Shown: positions 24,122 to 32,992, counted from the first letter of the stretch. The stretch: 64,000 bases of DNA from an uncultured Desulfobacteraceae bacterium (GCA_913060875.1 CAJXSL010000016.1:1-64000); one strand, 5' to 3'. Made by a program: numbers and translations. Notes: generated by a model not told the origin, from the letters alone.

Positions 24122-24292
24122 AACCGTCAGGGTTTGTTGGTCGTTTAGATTCCGATTTCAGGCGGTTGCGGAAAAAGTTCGAGATCAAGGCTTGCGAATC
24201 TCGAGGAGAGAGGCGTACCCGGGTACGCCGCAACGACGAGAGATTCGTATAACATCGATATTCGGATTTTTTACGAAACCGTCAGGGTTTGT
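24122..24292. repeat. LPR copy C bracketed by a 16-bp direct repeat
   Basis: The family core GAGATCAAGGC, middle arms CGAATCTC/GAGATTCG and tip GGCGTAC/GTACGCC are present. The outer arms at about 24160-24180 and 24268-24287 pair imperfectly. The perfect direct repeat AACCGTCAGGGTTTGT occurs at 24122-24137 and 24277-24292. The right copy includes the end of lysC, so the lysC 3' end appears duplicated on the other side of the repeat. Confidence 0.6.
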
Positions 24293-25499
24293 CCAGGCCG
24301 AAAGCCGTATGCAGCACGCGCACCGCCAGTTCGGCGTATTTTTCGGTGACCACGCAGGAAATGCGGATCTCCGACGTGGCGATGAGCCGGATGTTGATGT
24401 TTTCGCTGGCCAGGGTATCGAACATCTTGGTGGCGACGCCCGAGTGGTTTTTCATCCCCACCCCGATCACCGACACTTTGGCGATGTTCTGGTCGCCCAG
24501 CACCTCTTCGGCCCCGATGTCTTTCGCCACCTCTTCCGCGATGACCATGGCCTGCTTGAAATCCGTTTCCGGCACGGTGAAGGTCAGGTCGGTCTGGCCG
24601 CCGGAGCGCATGTTCTGGATGATCATGTCCACAATGATGCCGGCCTCCGAAACGGGGGAGAACACTTTGGCGGCAACTCCGGGCTGGTCCGGGACCTTTT
24701 TCAGTGTGATCCGGGCCTGATTTTTGTCACAGGTCACGCCGGAGACCAACAATTTTTCCATGCTGGCATCTTCATTAACCACCATTGTTCCCTCCTCATC
24801 ACTGAATGACGATCGCACGTGCACGGGCACGTTGTATTTCTTGGCGAATTCCACGGATCGGATCTGGAGCACCTTGGCGCCCAGGCTGGCCATCTCGAGC
24901 ATTTCATCGTAGCTGACCCGCGCCATTTTCCGGGCCCGGGGGCATATATTGGGGTCGGTCGTGTAGATCCCGTCCACATCGGTGTAGATCTCGCAGGTGT
25001 CCGCCTTGATGGCGGCTGCGATGGCCACGGCCGACGTGTCCGAGCCGCCCCGTCCCAGGGTGGTGATATTGCCGTTGATGTCGCAGCCCTGGAAACCGGC
25101 GACCACGACGATTTTGCGCTCCTGGACAAGCGAGCGTATGGGATCCGCGCCGATATCCAGGATACGGGCGTTGCCGAAAGCGCAGTCGGTGACGACCTTG
25201 GCCTGGTGCCCCAGAATGGATTCCGCGGCATAGTTCATGGCGCGCAGGGTCATGGCCAGCAGTGCGGCCGTGGTTTGTTCGCCCGTGGCCAGCAGGACGT
25301 CCAGTTCGCGTTTTTCCGGGGTATCCGTCACCTGTTTGGCCATGCCGATCAGCTTGTCGGTGACACCGGCCATGGCCGACAGGATGACCACCAGATCGTG
25401 GCCTTCGTCATAGGCCCGGGCCACCCGTTTGGCCACATTGCGGATGCGGTCGAGATCGGCGACGGACGTGCCGCCGAATTTCTGCACGATTAAGCTCAT
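24282..25499 (-). CDS. lysC: Aspartate kinase
   Basis: The enzyme phosphorylates aspartate, the entry to lysine, threonine, methionine and diaminopimelate synthesis. The 405 residues fit the class with a kinase domain and tandem C-terminal ACT domains that bind lysine and/or threonine. Signatures are LIVQKFGGTSVADLDRI at the N-terminus, TLGRGGSDTSAVAIAAA and the CEIYTDVDGIYTTDP segment. The ACT region starts near residue 265 (VSGVTCDKNQARITLKKVPDQPG) and includes IRLIATSEIRISCVV. GAGAGGAG precedes the ATG. It is the last gene of the phoH-pgpH-ybeY-pdxJ-like-tsaE-lysC run, nine bases after tsaE. Confidence 0.95.
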   Translation of the reverse strand: MSLIVQKFGGTSVADLDRIRNVAKRVARAYDEGHDLVVILSAMAGVTDKLIGMAKQVTDTPEKRELDVLLATGEQTTAALLAMTLRAMNYAAESILGHQAKVVTDCAFGNARILDIGADPIRSLVQERKIVVVAGFQGCDINGNITTLGRGGSDTSAVAIAAAIKADTCEIYTDVDGIYTTDPNICPRARKMARVSYDEMLEMASLGAKVLQIRSVEFAKKYNVPVHVRSSFSDEEGTMVVNEDASMEKLLVSGVTCDKNQARITLKKVPDQPGVAAKVFSPVSEAGIIVDMIIQNMRSGGQTDLTFTVPETDFKQAMVIAEEVAKDIGAEEVLGDQNIAKVSVIGVGMKNHSGVATKMFDTLASENINIRLIATSEIRISCVVTEKYAELAVRVLHTAFGLDKP

Positions 25500-25508
25500 A
25501 AGCTCCTC

Positions 25509-25988
25509 TCAGATAAGATTTTGGAGCTCTTGTAGCAAAATCTTGGGGGCAAGTCCATATGCGGCCAGATCGAGCCGGCGTACGGTTTCGTCAAGGAACC
25601 GCAGATGAACCGCCAGATGCTCGGTCGGCAGATCCGCGGTCATGCGTTCCGACCATTCGATGGCCGTGACGGCCGGCTCCGCCATGAGGTCCAGGAGCCC
25701 GATGTCCTCGATATCGCCGCCCGCGAGGCGATAGAGGTCCACATGATGGAGGGGCAGCCGCCCGGCATAGGAATGAATGAGGGTGTAGGAGGGGCTGGTG
25801 ACATAGGTGTCCCGGGGAACCCCCAGTCCGTGCGCCAGTCCCTGGACAAAACAGGTTTTACCGCTGCCCAGATCGCCCGAAAGCGCGATCAGCAGATGGG
25901 GTTGCGCCAGGCGGCCGATATGCCTTCCGATGGTGCGGGTCTGTTCGGGCGAATCGGATTGAAAACAGTGCTCCATTGCAGGGGTCAT
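25509..25988 (-). CDS. tsaE: tRNA threonylcarbamoyladenosine biosynthesis ATPase TsaE
   Basis: This 159-residue P-loop ATPase works with TsaB and TsaD to put the t6A modification at position 37 of ANN-decoding tRNAs. The Walker A is ALSGDLGSGKTCFVQGLAHGLG. TSPSYTLIHSY and HHVDLYRL, with a glutamate-rich GDIEDIGL, match the family, and AVTAIEWSERM is the usual C-terminal motif. The tsaE-lysC pairing is common in Desulfobacterota. The first ATG (25986-25988) is used; a second in-frame ATG four codons on is possible. Confidence 0.92.
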   Translation of the reverse strand: MTPAMEHCFQSDSPEQTRTIGRHIGRLAQPHLLIALSGDLGSGKTCFVQGLAHGLGVPRDTYVTSPSYTLIHSYAGRLPLHHVDLYRLAGGDIEDIGLLDLMAEPAVTAIEWSERMTADLPTEHLAVHLRFLDETVRRLDLAAYGLAPKILLQELQNLI

Positions 25989-26050
25989 GACGGGTATCCA
26001 GGAATAAGGGCGGTCAACGGCTGTGCGGTGTGACCTTTAACGATGGGCAT

Positions 26051-26770
26051 TCAGGAGTCTTCAAGGAGAATCACCATTTCCCGTACCGCGGTCTCCATGC
26101 CCACCAGCATGGCCCGTACCATCAGGCTGTGCCCGATGAGGCAGGCTTCCACTTCGCTGATGCGGCCGATGGCCCGGGCCGTGGAATACCCCAGGCCGGT
26201 GCCGGCCGCCACGCGCAGTTTGAGTTTGGCGGCGATTTTGGCCGCATCCACCACCCGCGCCAGCAGACGTTCGCGGGTGGAGGGCAGGCCATCGCTGGCA
26301 TAGGCGGCGGTATGAATTTGTACGCCGTCCACATTCAGGCGATGGGCCATCTTGATGTGTTCCGGATCCGGGTCGGTCAGGAGAAAGACCGGGATGCCGC
26401 TGTCACGGATCGTGGCGATGGTTTCGCCGATATCGGAACGGTCGAGGATCAGGTCCAGGCCGCCGTCCGTGCTCGCTTCTGCGGGCCGCCCGGGAATCAG
26501 GACGACTTCATCGGGCTTGACATCGAGGGCCAGCCCCATCATCTCCGAGGTGGGTGCCATGCCCAATACAAAACGTCCCTGCACGATTTCCCGCAGGACC
26601 CGGATGTCCCGGTCGTTTACAAAGCGGCGGTCTTCCGTAAAGCGCACGGCAATGCCCACCGCACCGGCCAACTCGGCCAGCACGGCGGCGGCAGCGGGAT
26701 CGGCGCGAAAGTCATTGGGGTGTTGGCGCAGCGCCGCCACATAATCGACGTTGACAACAAGATCCGCCAT
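26051..26770 (-). CDS. PdxJ-fold protein with substituted active site (pyridoxine 5'-phosphate synthase paralogue)
   Basis: This 239-residue protein aligns from end to end with PdxJ, which joins 1-deoxyxylulose 5-phosphate and aminoacetone phosphate. It keeps the landmarks VNVDYVAALRQ, EDRRFVNDRDIRVLR, STDGGLDL and IGHSLM. Compared with E. coli PdxJ as I recall it, most catalytic and phosphate-binding residues are changed. IDH reads VDY, VHLREDRRH reads VRFTEDRRF, NLEMAVT reads VLGMAPT, IEIHTG reads VQIHTA and NAGHGL reads AAGTGL. The key histidines and glutamates are thus gone. It occupies the usual pdxJ position beside tsaE and lysC, with GGGGAGG before the ATG. It may be a pseudoenzyme or have a new substrate. 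Confidence 0.8.
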   Translation of the reverse strand: MADLVVNVDYVAALRQHPNDFRADPAAAAVLAELAGAVGIAVRFTEDRRFVNDRDIRVLREIVQGRFVLGMAPTSEMMGLALDVKPDEVVLIPGRPAEASTDGGLDLILDRSDIGETIATIRDSGIPVFLLTDPDPEHIKMAHRLNVDGVQIHTAAYASDGLPSTRERLLARVVDAAKIAAKLKLRVAAGTGLGYSTARAIGRISEVEACLIGHSLMVRAMLVGMETAVREMVILLEDS

Positions 26771-26790
26771 GGAACCTCCCCTAAAATAGG

Positions 26791-27234
26791 TTATGCCAGT
26801 TCATCCAGGCGTTGCAGGACGTCGCGGCTTTTGGCCGTCATCCGCCGTTCGTCTTCTTCCGAGGTCTCGTGATCATAGCCGAAAAGGTGCAGGATGCCGT
26901 GAATCAGCAACGCCAGGAAATGGCGGTCGAAACTGATCCCCTCGGCTTGGGCCTCCCGCTGGCAGGTATCCACCGATATGACCACATCCCCCAGCATCTG
27001 GGGCATGACGTCGGCATAGTCCCCTTCATTCATGGCAAAGGCCAGGACATTGGTCGGTCCGGAACGACCGCGGTATTGCTGGTTGAGGTCGGCCATGGCC
27101 GCGTCGTCAACGAGCAGGAGGGACAGTTCGCCGTCAGGACAGGCCAAGACGTTTAAGATGTCCCTGGCCGTTTTCTCGAGTTTCCCGCTGGGGATCGTTA
27201 TCCGATTTTGCTGATTGCTGATGAGAACTTCCAT
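26791..27234 (-). CDS. ybeY: Endoribonuclease YbeY (16S rRNA maturation and ribosome quality control)
   Basis: This 147-residue zinc metalloprotein shows the family opening EVLISNQQNRI, the TNVLAFAMNEG segment and the zinc-binding LLIHGILHLFGYDHE (HGxLHLxGYDH). It acts in processing the 3' end of 16S rRNA. The start is preceded by AGAGG in the coding sense. The first 101 bases overlap the end of pgpH in another frame. The phoH-pgpH-ybeY order is a conserved neighbourhood in many bacteria. Confidence 0.95.
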   Translation of the reverse strand: MEVLISNQQNRITIPSGKLEKTARDILNVLACPDGELSLLLVDDAAMADLNQQYRGRSGPTNVLAFAMNEGDYADVMPQMLGDVVISVDTCQREAQAEGISFDRHFLALLIHGILHLFGYDHETSEEDERRMTAKSRDVLQRLDELA

Positions 27235-29605
27235 TCCGGCCTCTTTTTTTGGCAGGCGCGCCGCTGCGCTTTTCCGGGTATTCGATGCGGTGATGGTGGA
27301 TACCGTTCAAAATGGTGTTGAAGGATTTGGCGATATTGTGCAGATCGCGCAGGGTCAGTTCGCAATTGTCCAACTGCCCGTCCGAAAAAATACGGTTGAT
27401 GAGGTTCTGCACCAGGCCCTGCAGCCGTGAAGGGGTGGGGTTGGCCAAAACGCGGGAGGCGGCTTCCACGACATCGGCGAGCATGACGAGGCCGGCTTCG
27501 CGGGTCTGGGGTCTGGGGCCGGGGTAGCGATAATCGTCGATGTTGACGGCATCCTCGCCCCGGAGCTGTTTGGCCTTGTCATAAAAGTAATGAATCAGGC
27601 TGGTGCCGTGGTGCTGCCGGATGGTGTCGGTGATGGCCTGCCCAAGCTTATATTGCCGCGCCATGTCCATGCCGTCCTTGATATGGGCAATGAGAATCAG
27701 GGCCGACATGGACGGGGCCAGCTTGTCATGCCGGTTGCGCCCGTTGGACTGATTTTCGATGAAGTAGGCCGGCTTCCGGATTTTTCCGATATCATGGTAA
27801 TAGCCGCATACCTTGGCGAGAAGGGGGTTGGCGCCAATTTCCGCCGCCGCGGCTTCCACCATCGTTCCGACGACGACGGAATGATGATAGGTGCCCGGCG
27901 CCTCGATCATGAGTTTGCGCATCAGGGGCTGGTCGAGGTTGGCCAGTTCCAGCAGTTTGATGTCCGAGGTATACTCGAAGAGAATCTCGATAATCGGCAC
28001 CAGACCGGTGGCGATGACCGCCGAAATAAAACCGCCCAGGAACCCGAACGCGCATCCCCAGAGGACGGCCTGGGCCGATCCGGATCCGCTGTAGATGCCA
28101 ATGGCGGACGCGAGTATGATGTTCAACAGGCCGGTCAACAGGCCGGCTTTGATAAACACGCGGCGTTCACGGCAGTCCTGCATCCAGTAGGCCGCCATGG
28201 AACTGCCGATCAGAAAGAAGACCATCACCTCGAAGCTGCCGTGAAACACGATGGCGGCACCGATGGACAGGATCACGGCCAGCAATACTGCGCTTTGAAG
28301 CCCTACGAACAGGCAGGTCAGCATGGTGGCGGTGCTGAGGGGGGTTGCGTAGAAAAGCGATAAGGCCTCGAAAGCAAAGGGGGTGTTTTGCGCCAGGGTG
28401 CGCGACAGGGATCCGGCCACTTCCGCTATGATGAAGAACGTGCACAAAACGACCGCCGAGAAGATGAGATCACGGTTGACCGCATCCGCCGTTTGGTTGG
28501 CGCCGCTGCGGAACCGGAGGAGATAAGTGGTCAGCAGCACGCAGATCATGATCATGGCGGCCCCCAGGCTGCTCAGGACGACGCGCTGGTTGAACTGCTC
28601 TTCCTGAAGGGCCTGCAGCTTCAGGATATGCACGGCGGTCACCCGCTCGCCCTCGCGCAGGAGCATTTCGCCGGCCTTGATTTTATGGAAGATGGGCTTG
28701 ACGCCGGCTACGGCCGCATCTTTGCGCTCCTGGGTCTCGTTGCGATTCAGGGTGATGTTGGGCTGCAGCAAGTCCTGGGTCATGTCCACGATAAGATCGG
28801 CATTGGCATAGCCGAGATCCTTCAGCAGGGGCTGCCCCGTGATGCGAACCATCATCTTGGCTTCTTCCAGGTCATAAAACTGCCGAAGGTTCCGTACGAT
28901 GCGCTCCTTGTCCGTTCCGACCGTGCGCAGCGCGATGCCTTTGGCGGATTCCCGCAGGAGAATTTCTTTGTTGGAAACCACGCCGGTGTTCAGAATTTCA
29001 AAGAGAAGCTGAACCACGCGGTCGGATATGGTCCGGCTGAACCGTAATTCCATCAGAAGCGCGTACACATCGTCCCGGACCGTGATGCCAAGTTTTTCGT
29101 TGAATCCGGTCTTTTTCTCCAGGAGGGTTTTCCGGAGGGCGCGGCCCTTGTCTTCAACGGGTTCCACGGCCTGGCCGGGGCTGTTTTCCGCGTCGAGGTC
29201 ATCCATGGTGGCGGCCATCTCGGGGGGGGCGGCCGCGGCCGTTTGCAAGGCGGCCTGGGCTTCAAAGGCGACAATGGTATCACGTATGTCGCCGAAAACC
29301 TGATCAATATTGGCGGTCAGGTTGCTGGCCAGCATGACATCATGGTCGTAGACGGTGGGTGTCTGTTCGACGGCCAGGCGCTGGTTGGTTTCGGTCGCCT
29401 GGCGGTCTTCGATCAGGAAATCGCGGGTGGCCTTGATGTCTCTTTCGGCGACGTCTCCGATGGTGTAGGACAGATCGGTGGCCATCAGACCGGGAAAGAG
29501 AACCGCGGTAAATACCAGGATCACTGCCAGCATAATCAGCCAACGGGTGCGGTCCTGTGGCTCCAGGCGTTTCAGAAAGGCCTCTTTTACTTGAAGAGCC
29601 GTCAT
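27134..29605 (-). CDS. pgpH: Membrane HD-domain phosphohydrolase, PgpH-like (7TM-HD)
   Basis: This 823-residue membrane protein has an N-terminal membrane helix (about 21-42) and a large extracytoplasmic 7TMR-HDED region to about residue 335. About seven membrane segments follow (345-535), then a cytoplasmic HD phosphodiesterase domain. The domain starts with LMRKLMIEAPGTYHHSVVVG, and the metal site continues in GYYHDIGKIRKPAYF. Relatives in Gram-positive bacteria hydrolyse cyclic di-AMP; that activity is likely but unproven here. The last 33 residues are a charged, non-conserved tail (KKRGRNGSSHQQSAKSDND) read through the start of ybeY. It lies between phoH and ybeY on the minus strand. Confidence 0.9.
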   Translation of the reverse strand: MTALQVKEAFLKRLEPQDRTRWLIMLAVILVFTAVLFPGLMATDLSYTIGDVAERDIKATRDFLIEDRQATETNQRLAVEQTPTVYDHDVMLASNLTANIDQVFGDIRDTIVAFEAQAALQTAAAAPPEMAATMDDLDAENSPGQAVEPVEDKGRALRKTLLEKKTGFNEKLGITVRDDVYALLMELRFSRTISDRVVQLLFEILNTGVVSNKEILLRESAKGIALRTVGTDKERIVRNLRQFYDLEEAKMMVRITGQPLLKDLGYANADLIVDMTQDLLQPNITLNRNETQERKDAAVAGVKPIFHKIKAGEMLLREGERVTAVHILKLQALQEEQFNQRVVLSSLGAAMIMICVLLTTYLLRFRSGANQTADAVNRDLIFSAVVLCTFFIIAEVAGSLSRTLAQNTPFAFEALSLFYATPLSTATMLTCLFVGLQSAVLLAVILSIGAAIVFHGSFEVMVFFLIGSSMAAYWMQDCRERRVFIKAGLLTGLLNIILASAIGIYSGSGSAQAVLWGCAFGFLGGFISAVIATGLVPIIEILFEYTSDIKLLELANLDQPLMRKLMIEAPGTYHHSVVVGTMVEAAAAEIGANPLLAKVCGYYHDIGKIRKPAYFIENQSNGRNRHDKLAPSMSALILIAHIKDGMDMARQYKLGQAITDTIRQHHGTSLIHYFYDKAKQLRGEDAVNIDDYRYPGPRPQTREAGLVMLADVVEAASRVLANPTPSRLQGLVQNLINRIFSDGQLDNCELTLRDLHNIAKSFNTILNGIHHHRIEYPEKRSGAPAKKRGRNGSSHQQSAKSDNDPQRETRENGQGHLKRLGLS

Positions 29606-29693
29606 GATGTCTTTACCCCGTCCTTAGCATGTCTGACCGGCAACCCAGCGTCGACACGTATATTGAATCCGTGTGTGCATCGGCATTCCCGTA

Positions 29694-30680
29694 CTATTCG
29701 AAACGGTTTTTCTCCAGCGCTTCATAAGCGCGGATAATATCCTGAACCAGCCGGTGTCTTACGACATCCGTGTTGGAGAAAAAGACGAATTCAATGCCTT
29801 CGATATCTTTGAGAATCCGATTGGCTTCGATCAGACCGGAGGTTTTCGCAGCGGGGAGGTCCACCTGGGTGATATCCCCGGTAATGACGGCTTTGGAATT
29901 GAAGCCGATCCGCGTCAGAAACATTTTCATCTGCTCCGACGTGGTATTCTGGGCTTCATCCAGAATAACAAAGGAGTCGTTCAGGGTTCGGCCGCGCATA
30001 AACGCGATGGGCGCGACTTCGATCACGCCCTGCTGCATGAGATTGGATACTTTTTCGAATCGCATCATGTCGTGCAGGGCGTCATAAAGGGGCCGCAGGT
30101 AAGGATCCACTTTTTCGGTCAGGTCGCCGGGCAGAAACCCCAGGGTCTCCCCGGCCTCGACGGCCGGCCGGGTCAATATGATGCGGCTGACGATGCCCTT
30201 GGAAAGGGCTGCGACGGCCATGGCCATGGCAAGATAGGTTTTCCCCGTACCGGCCGGTCCGATGCCGAAAACGATATCGAACCGCCGCATGGCATCGATG
30301 TAGTTCTTCTGGGCGGGACTTTTCGGCGTAATGGATCGCTTTTTGGACGTGATGTAGACCGTGTCCAGAAAGATGTCTTTCAACCGTACACGGTCGTCGG
30401 CACTGAGGATGCGAATGGCATAATCGATATCGTTGAGATAAATCGGGTAGCCATCCTTTATCAACCCATCGAGTTGTTTGAGAATATTTTCCGCCAGGGC
30501 CGCAGCGATGGCATCGCCTTTGATGATGACGGCACCGCCCCGGGCGTTAATGGTCAGATCCAGCGCATGGGCGATTCGCTGAAGGTGGCTGTTGTGCTCC
30601 CCGAACAGCATGCGCGTGCGTTCGACATCGTCGAACACCAGCTGGCGTGGCGGGTCTTGAAGGTTATCCGGCATAAACAT
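29694..30680 (-). CDS. phoH: PhoH family protein (ATPase, probable RNA-associated)
   Basis: This 328-residue P-loop ATPase has an N-terminal KH-like region followed by the PhoH domain. Walker A is GIGPAGTGKTYLAMAMAV and Walker B is SFVILDEAQNTT. TRPAVEAGETLGFLPGDL and FLTRIGFNSKAVITGDITQVDLP in outline are strong family signatures. PhoH proteins next to ybeY are linked to RNA metabolism, though the exact role is open. The start is set at the ATG 30678-30680, with GGAAG a few bases upstream; a TTG four codons earlier and an ATG two codons later are alternatives. It is the first gene of the minus-strand cluster. Confidence 0.9.
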   Translation of the reverse strand: MFMPDNLQDPPRQLVFDDVERTRMLFGEHNSHLQRIAHALDLTINARGGAVIIKGDAIAAALAENILKQLDGLIKDGYPIYLNDIDYAIRILSADDRVRLKDIFLDTVYITSKKRSITPKSPAQKNYIDAMRRFDIVFGIGPAGTGKTYLAMAMAVAALSKGIVSRIILTRPAVEAGETLGFLPGDLTEKVDPYLRPLYDALHDMMRFEKVSNLMQQGVIEVAPIAFMRGRTLNDSFVILDEAQNTTSEQMKMFLTRIGFNSKAVITGDITQVDLPAAKTSGLIEANRILKDIEGIEFVFFSNTDVVRHRLVQDIIRAYEALEKNRFE

Positions 30681-30981
30681 TCTTTCTTCCAAGGCGCTAA
30701 AACGGCCCCCTGCAGTTGGCGGGACGCTTCACAGGGGACCTTAACCCCGTAAGTATAACCTGAATTATTATCATATTGATCTTTGTGAAAGCAAATGGCA
30801 ATTCATCCTCGCTTCAGTTGGTGGGTCGTTGATGAAAAACCTTGACCCTTCCATGATAGCTCTGTTAAGTCAACCTCTTGATTCATTTGGCGTTTTGGCC
30901 GGTTGGCGGCCATGGGGCAACGCTTCCGGGCGGGCCGACGCCGTTTACAGGGAATGCAGGTTCAGGGGTTTGCAACACGCT

Positions 30982-31509
30982 ATGAATGCACTGGATATTG
31001 TTATCGGCATCATTTTGGTTTTCACGCTGGTGCGGGGTATTTTCCGCGGCCTGGTGGAAGAAATTTCATCGATCATCGGCATTTTCGGCGGCATCTACGG
31101 CGCGGTGTTCTATTATCCGGCCGCCGGACAGTTCCTGCGGCGCTGGATCTCGGATCCGGCCTACGTCAACATCATCGGTTTTCTGATTATATTCGGCGGG
31201 ATATTTATTTTGGTGGGTATCCTGGGAGTCCTGATCAAGTACCTGCTCAACATCGCCTCCCTGGGCTGGTTCGACCGTCTGGGCGGGGCTGCTTTTGGCG
31301 GCATTAAAGGCGTTCTGATTGCATCGGTCCTGCTGATGGTCCTGACGACGTTCCTTCCCGGCGGCACACCGCTTCTCAAGACGTCCCGGCTGGCGCCCCA
31401 CGTAGCGGTCATCACCGAGGGCATCGTCAAGATCATCCCGAAGGATATGAAAACCCGTTTCAGTAATAAATACCAGAAAGTTAAAGACGAATGGAAAGCG
31501 AAACAATAA
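30982..31509 (+). CDS. cvpA: CvpA family inner-membrane protein
   Basis: This 175-residue protein has four hydrophobic segments and begins MNALDIVIGIILVFTLVRG, the CvpA pattern (named after the colicin V production accessory protein). RGLVEEISSIIGIFGG and GWFDRLGGAAFGGIKGVLIASVLL match the family. The cytoplasmic tail is basic (KTRFSNKYQKVKDEWKAKQ). The start is placed here because the family begins here; the frame is open further upstream without family likeness. The end overlaps mazG by 19 bases, which implies translational coupling. Confidence 0.85.
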   Translation: MNALDIVIGIILVFTLVRGIFRGLVEEISSIIGIFGGIYGAVFYYPAAGQFLRRWISDPAYVNIIGFLIIFGGIFILVGILGVLIKYLLNIASLGWFDRLGGAAFGGIKGVLIASVLLMVLTTFLPGGTPLLKTSRLAPHVAVITEGIVKIIPKDMKTRFSNKYQKVKDEWKAKQ

Positions 31510-32363
31510 CGCCGGCGCCCAATTCCCTGGGCGCGGTGATGGCCCTTATTCGCCGTCTCAGGGGCGAGGGCGGCTGCCCCTGGGACCGCAAACAAACCCC
31601 GCAGTCCCTTACCGTTTATCTGATCGAAGAGATGTATGAACTTGTCGATGCCATTGCCTCCGGCGATGCGCAGGCCGTGTGCGAAGAATTGGGCGACGTC
31701 GTCTTCCAGGTCCTGTTCCTGGCCGAACTCTTCCGCGAATCCGGATCCTTTGATCTGGATAATGTCGTTCAGCACAACGTGGAGAAGATGGTGCGGCGGC
31801 ATCCCCACGTTTTCGGGGAGAAAAAGGTCACGTCGACAGCGGCCATCCGCGCGAACTGGCACGCCATCAAAAAAGAAGAACAAAAGGCGAATGGCAACAA
31901 CCGGGAAACCTCGGTTCTCGACTCCATTCCCGCCAGCCTGCCGGCCCTGATGCGCTCCTACCGGGTTTCGGAGCGGGCCGCCCGCACTGGTTTCGACTGG
32001 GCCGACCTGCTGGAAGTGATGGGCAAAGTGGAAGAAGAGTGGGACGAATTCAAAGTTGCCGTTCAGCAGATCGACGATGATGCCACCCGCGACCAGGCGG
32101 CGGTGGAGTTCGGTGACATTATTTTTACCCTGTCCAATGTCGCCCGCTTCGTGGGGTTCCATCCCGAAACCGCGCTCACGGCCGCCATCAATAAATTTGA
32201 GCGACGATTTCGCTACATGGAGCATGCCTTCAGCGACCAGGGTTCCGATCTCGAAGCCGCCACCCGGGAGGAAATGGATCGCGCCTGGGAGACGGCCAAG
32301 GACGTCACCGCCGGCGAGGGTCAGGTGGATCGCGCCGAAGAAAATCAGAAGCCAGAGAATTAA
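31491..32363 (+). CDS. mazG: Nucleoside triphosphate pyrophosphohydrolase MazG
   Basis: The enzyme hydrolyses (d)NTPs to monophosphates and pyrophosphate and is thought to clean up non-canonical nucleotides. The 290 residues contain two MazG domains, as in the E. coli type. The first opens LIRRLRGEGGCPWDRKQTPQSL with the metal-binding LIEEMYELVDAI and CEELGDVVFQVLFL. The second has VEEEWDEFKVAV and VEFGDIIFTLSNVARF. The C-terminus is Glu- and Lys-rich. It overlaps the end of cvpA. Confidence 0.93.
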   Translation: MESETITPAPNSLGAVMALIRRLRGEGGCPWDRKQTPQSLTVYLIEEMYELVDAIASGDAQAVCEELGDVVFQVLFLAELFRESGSFDLDNVVQHNVEKMVRRHPHVFGEKKVTSTAAIRANWHAIKKEEQKANGNNRETSVLDSIPASLPALMRSYRVSERAARTGFDWADLLEVMGKVEEEWDEFKVAVQQIDDDATRDQAAVEFGDIIFTLSNVARFVGFHPETALTAAINKFERRFRYMEHAFSDQGSDLEAATREEMDRAWETAKDVTAGEGQVDRAEENQKPEN

Positions 32364-32549
32364 AAAAACAGGGACTTAGGAAAACAGGAAAATCAGGATA
32401 AGAGGAAGTCAGGATAACAAGGAATTCGACCTGCAGCCTCGCCTGAAAACGGCTTTTCCTTTCAGCTTGACGCTTTGAGCTTGGTGCTTTTTTCCTAAGA
32501 GCTTGACGCTTTGAGCTTGGCCCTTAAGAGCGAATGGCCGGGCCCCTTG
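32364..32549. repeat. Repeat-filled spacer with a doubled AGCTTG-type unit
   Basis: GAGCTTGACGCTTTGAGCTT-type units occur twice in tandem between 32459 and 32522, each followed by a short T-rich or CCTTAAGAG stretch. Before them are several GGAAAACAGGAAAATCAGGAT-like A/G-rich imperfect repeats. No gene is seen. Confidence 0.5.
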
Positions 32550-32942
32550 TTATTTGTTTTCGTCGATAAGGGACTGGAAACGGCCGATGAGTTCTTCCGG
32601 GTTCTCCACGGCCAGATGCTGGCGGTGTTTCTGGCGGTCTTTTCCCATCGTGTGGTAGTGGAATGTGCCGGAGGATTTGGGTTGTGTGGGCTCCTGGGCA
32701 CGTTGATCCCGGCCACTGGTTATGCCCGTCCGGTTCCGGGATTCCTCTTCGCTCAGACGCGTCACGCGGTCCATAATGGTGACGGAGACTTTGTTGACCA
32801 CGGTTTCCAGCCGGCGGTCGGCATCCTTGCTGCGTTGGTCGTTTTGGAGCTGGTGGGTGAAGTCTTTCAAGATGTTGTGGATCTGGTAGTTGGGGATAAA
32901 CATGGTGGTCGTTCCCGTCGTTCCGTTTTGATTTGAAACCAT
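32550..32942 (-). CDS. Hypothetical protein, DVU0524-like
   Basis: This 130-residue hydrophilic protein has no signal or membrane segment. The region FIPNYQIHNILKDFTHQLQ near the start recalls, from memory, the IPNYQIxNVL opening of DVU0524-type proteins encoded near flagellar genes in sulfate reducers. The rest is charged (LSEEESRNRTGITSGRDQ) and ends NPEELIGRFQSLIDENK. The start is uncertain: the ATG at 32942 gives 130 residues and an internal ATG at 32903, just before FIPNYQ, gives 117. Neither has a strong ribosome-binding site. No flagellar gene is nearby, so the function is unknown. Confidence 0.55.
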   Translation of the reverse strand: MVSNQNGTTGTTTMFIPNYQIHNILKDFTHQLQNDQRSKDADRRLETVVNKVSVTIMDRVTRLSEEESRNRTGITSGRDQRAQEPTQPKSSGTFHYHTMGKDRQKHRQHLAVENPEELIGRFQSLIDENK

Positions 32943-32992
32943 TACTTCTGCGGCGAATCTTGCAGTATTTTTCAGATTCAGGGCTTTTCTAT

